From contig OY282560.1 of the NCBI GenBank assembly GCA_958295665.1, positions 145,134,091 through 145,198,090 of the forward strand: 64,000 nucleotides of DNA, given 5' to 3'. The notes beneath the pieces are model-generated. The model saw only the letters and a program-made list of their open reading frames with translations. It was not told the DNA's origin and made no database searches. This stretch comes from Tipula vernalis. Lineage: Eukaryota > Arthropoda > Insecta > Diptera > Tipulidae. How positions within the stretch are numbered: position 1 is the first letter of the stretch; each line of letters opens with the position of its first letter. Position numbers and translations under genes: made by a program. Below are positions 61,399 through 64,000 of the stretch, piece after piece.

Positions 61399-61560
61399 GT
61401 TGAACGAAATTATTAAACAAAGAGTTTGTCTTAAATTTTGTGAAGCAAATGAAATTTCTTGTGCTGATTCGAAAAAAGTTGCCGGAATTATGGGAAAAAA
61501 ACTCGTGGATTTTTAACGACGGTAACGCGCCATTACACCGACCGAGCTACGATTGTGAAC
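61399..61560 (+). pseudogene. Mariner transposase, left part of a split copy
   Basis: The plus strand reads IIKQRVCLKFCEANEISCAD, the mariner N-terminal helix-turn-helix region. After a large internal deletion and a frameshift comes FNDGNAPLHRPSY, the second catalytic block where HHDNAPxH is typical. It is cut at 61560 by element X and continues at 63762. Confidence 0.75.
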
Positions 61561-61715
61561 GAATATAAGGCTTTTTACTTTTTATTAATTTTTTTGTTGA
61601 ATGTTAATTCATGTAATTTCTAATATGCTACCGGTGGTTAGACCCGAAACTGGATTGAATTCTCTTACAATCTTCGAAACATATTAAAAATCATTTAATT
61701 AAATAAATAGAATTA

Positions 61716-63343
61716 CAGTGGTGTGCAAAAAAATAGGACAGTTCATTTGCTTTAGTTCATAGCATTTTGCTTCAATAAACTATTCAAAATCTTATCAATA
61801 TATTTCATGTTATTTCTGGCCAAATAATATTGGTATAGTGTTTATTAAACAAATATAACGGGAAAATGTTTTATTTTTTCGTATAATTTGGGAAATCACC
61901 GAAAGTAAAGAAAAAAAAATATTTTTTATGCGTTCAAAATAATACGACATTAGTATTTATTGAACTTTTGTTGCGTAGGGATCAATAAACAAATTAAAAA
62001 AATAGAAAATTAGTAAATTTTGGTCAAAATTAAACATTTTGTGATTTTCATAATACATTTTAATCGGGTAGATTTTGCAGAAACGGTCAAGCAAAGCATT
62101 GTTCCGATTATGAGAAAAATATTGCTATTCGCTTAAGAAACTTAGGCAAAAATATTTCGGAAATCGCCAAAACTCTTGGAAGATCAAGAAATATGGTTCT
62201 AAATGCACTTAAACCACACCATACAATAGAAAAAAGGGGTCGCCCTAAAGTTACTACTGTGAAAATGGATGCTATAATTATTCGAACAACTAAGAAAGAC
62301 CCGTTTATGACATCAAACGCCAAATTAAAACTCAATTGTTCAACTGCTACTATTCGCCGTCGGCTTCTTAAACAAAACCTACGAGGCTGTGCTGCCCAAA
62401 AAGTGCCTTTACTATAAATAAAAAATATCAAAAGAAGAATTAGTTTCGCTAAAACCAACCTGGCAAAAATGGAGCCAGAAAATGGAATAATGTGATATTT
62501 TCTGATGAAACAAAATTAAATTTGTTTGATTCGGATGGCCGCAAGTACGTTCGACGGCCACCATGCTCAAGTTTGTCACCCAGATACACACAAAAAACGG
62601 TTAAACATGGTGGAGGTTCCATAATGGTGTGGGGTGCCTTTTCATGGTATGGGCCAGGTCCAATTTATTGGATAAAAGAAACAATGACTGCAGATGTTTA
62701 TGTCAAGATATTAAACGATGTGTTATTGCCACATGCAGAAGAATCCATGCCCTCAAACTGAGTTTTCCAGCAAGACAATGACCCAAAGCACACATCAAAA
62801 AAGGCAAAGTAGTGGTTCCAGTTGAAAAATGTTCAAGTTTTAGAGTGGTCGGCGCAATCGCCCGATCTGAACCCGATTGAAAATTCTGAGAAGCTTAAAA
62901 TTAGCCATCAGTTGCAAAACATATAAGAATAAGGAAGATTTATGGGATGCAGTTAAAGATGCATGGGAAAACATCCCCGTTACTACATGCCAAAAGCTAG
63001 TAGAGTCAATGGACCGTCGGTGCCAAGCCGTATTGCAGCAAAAAGGTTACACAACCAAATACTAGGGTAATACACACAAAAAAAAACTGAAAAATGTGAA
63101 CGATGTAAAATAACGAGCATAGTGCCCTATTTTTTTTGAAAGCGCTTAATTTACAAAAAAAAATTTGAATTGTTACTTTAAATATCTGTTATGAAATTAA
63201 ATATTTTTTTTATAATTTTCGATTTTGTGTATGATTAAAATATACTAGAATAAAAAAATAATTGCAAAATTATTTTTACTTTTTTAATAATTTAACTTGA
63301 AAAAATAAATATACCTACTGTCCTATTTTTTTGCACACCACTG
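61716..63343 (+). mobile_element. Tc1 element nested in element X
   Basis: The TIRs CAGTGGTGTGCAAAAAAATA and complement are identical over at least 26 bp, with TA on both sides (61714-61715 and 63344-63345). 1628 bp, a normal full length for Tc1-type elements. Confidence 0.93.
62060..63065 (+). pseudogene. Tc1 transposase, full extent but broken
   Basis: The N-terminal helix-turn-helix reads IAIRLRNLGKNISEIAKTLG (near 62115-62180) and is followed by RNMVLNALK. A GRPKVTT hook and a second DNA-binding segment with CSTATIRRRLLKQNLRG come next. The catalytic residues are present: FSDETKLNLF (first D, near 62500), VFQQDNDPKHTS (second D, near 62770) and SAQSPDLNPIEN (E, near 62875), the DD34E arrangement. 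No start codon fits the N-terminus. Stops near 62416, 62760 and 62812 and frameshifts near 62450 and 62885 inactivate it. Intact TIRs plus few lesions indicate a young copy. Confidence 0.9.
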
Positions 63344-63345
63344 TA

Positions 63346-63426
63346 TGTCTATTAGTCGGTTTCGTTGAATTACTGTTCGTAAATACTAATATACTTCTCG
63401 TGTTAATCGAAACACAGTTAAAATGG
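63346..63426. other. Element X segment between Tc1 and the right inverted arm
   Basis: Contains TAATCGAAACACAGTTAAAA; it is not present in X copy 1. Confidence 0.5.
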
Positions 63427-63641
63427 TCTAACCACCGGTAGCATATTAGAAATTACATGAATTAATTAACATTCAACAAAAAAATTAATAAAAAGTAAAA
63501 ATTAGCTTACACACAGAGCAGTGTGAATATCGTGAAGAAGAAAAAAAATTGTAAGAGAATTCATCTGTATTAGTACGATTCGCTAGTATATAAAGCACAG
63601 CACATTCTGTATATATAGAATGTAAATTGTGGTATAATCAG

Positions 63642-63736
63642 TCCAGTCGCCGCGGCCTGATGAGAAGATTGATTTTTTCATAATCATAAGCTCATCAGTT
63701 CGAAACTGGATTGAATTCTCTTACAATCTTCGAAAC
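63642..63736 (+). ncRNA. Hammerhead-ribozyme-like motif in element X
   Basis: In order: TCCAGTC (63642-63648), GCCGCGGC, CTGATGAG (63657-63664), a 36-base insert, CGAAACTGGA (63701-63710). This is the type III hammerhead layout. TCCAGT pairs with ACTGGA as a 6-bp stem III, GTC is the cleavage triplet, and the CTGATGA and GAA boxes are intact. Stem I would be GCC/GGC with a two-base loop, which is weak in cis. Stem II begins GAA/TTC and is imperfect beyond. A second GAAAC (63732-63736) is also preceded by an exact partner of GAAGATTG, offering another stem II. CTGATGAG can instead pair with CTCATCAG (63691-63698). Activity is unproven. Confidence 0.4.
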
Positions 63737-63761
63737 ATATTAAAAATCATGAATATAAGGC

Positions 63762-64000
63762 CAACAACTCAATAAATACAATCGATCAACCACCACATTC
63801 GCCTGATTTAGCACCAGGTGACTTTTTCCTGTTTACCAGACTCAAATTGCTACTCTGTGGAACACGTTTTGACTCCAATGAAGCCATAAAACCAAATTCG
63901 GCGTGCGAACTGAAAACCCTCCAGGAAAGTGCCTATAAACAATGTTTCGATGATTAGAAAAACGCTGGCATATGTGTGTATTCTCGAATGCGGAATACTT
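63762..64000 (+). pseudogene. Mariner transposase, right part of the split copy
   Basis: It continues the copy begun at 61399: NNSINTIDQPPHSPDLAPGD, FFLFTRLKLLLCGTRFDSNE, then ESAYKQCFDD and a stop before KNAGICVYS. The D in SPDLAPGDFF is the third catalytic acidic residue of mariners (DD34D). It runs off the window edge. Confidence 0.82.

Larger units (their letters stand above)
61561..63761 (+). mobile_element. Element X, copy 2 with 11-bp target duplication
   Basis: GAATATAAGGC lies at 61561-61571 and 63751-63761. The element (61572-63750) starts TTTTTACTTTTTATTAATTT and ends TTAAAAATCAT, as in copy 1. Its 71-bp left arm (61572-61642) is inverted at 63427-63501. A 50-bp sequence starting CGAAACTGGATTGAATTC is directly repeated without change at 61645-61694 and 63701-63750. 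A Tc1 element occupies 61716-63343, so X itself is about 550 bp. No ORF of its own. Confidence 0.85.

Overview
This is an AT-rich animal genomic window, almost certainly from an insect. The only conserved host gene seen is a minus-strand CDK14/Eip63E-type PFTAIRE cyclin-dependent kinase, whose residues and exon structure resemble the insect orthologue. Nine exons were read by eye, from 44126 down to the stop codon at 23192. All splice phases agree and give 481 codons plus a stop. The true N-terminus lies upstream, in sequence I could not identify. The insect order cannot be fixed from the sequence alone.

Everything else recognisable is mobile DNA at various stages of decay. Left flank (1-23191): the 3' end of a Ty3/gypsy element running off the window edge; several TIR/MITE elements (1989, 2591, 3395, 6827, 20923); a nested foldback region (5316-6527); a mariner relic (8240); two hAT derivatives in opposite orientation (10384, 14435); and a long-TIR Tc1/mariner element inserted in a (TA)n tract (11841-13964). 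Kinase introns (23192-44126): a mariner tail, strong hairpins, a TTA-flanked MITE, a tRNA-like head, foldbacks, another mariner relic, a decayed copy of an arthropod multicopy protein family, the first copy of a dispersed repeat (here called R), and two Tc1 relics facing opposite ways.

Right flank (44127-64000): a second R copy split by a MITE cluster and a mariner relic; a gag/protease relic; an internally deleted LTR retrotransposon (54277-55590); a second unclassified multicopy protein relic (58650-59170); and a three-level nest at the right end. In that nest a mariner copy (61399 to the window edge) is split by an unclassified element, here called X (61572-63750), which is itself split by a Tc1 element (61716-63343).

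Element X is the most interesting object. Two copies are present (59314-59646 and 61572-63750) with matching termini. They are flanked by 12-bp and 11-bp target duplications, and copy 2 interrupts a mariner reading frame. X has no recognisable ORF, starts with inverted repeats, and copy 2 carries two identical 50-bp direct repeats. Near its 3' end lie the boxes of a type III hammerhead ribozyme: a GTC triplet, CTGATGA, GAA and a 6-bp closing stem. Inverted plus direct repeats, a hammerhead-like core and a target duplication over 10 bp recall Penelope-like retroelements, but no reverse transcriptase is visible, so this is inference.

A second theme is clustering of short MITEs at 3-bp CTG/CAG targets, a PIF/Harbinger-type preference. 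Between 46489 and 47105 three elements from two families sit end to end, joined by single CTG trinucleotides.
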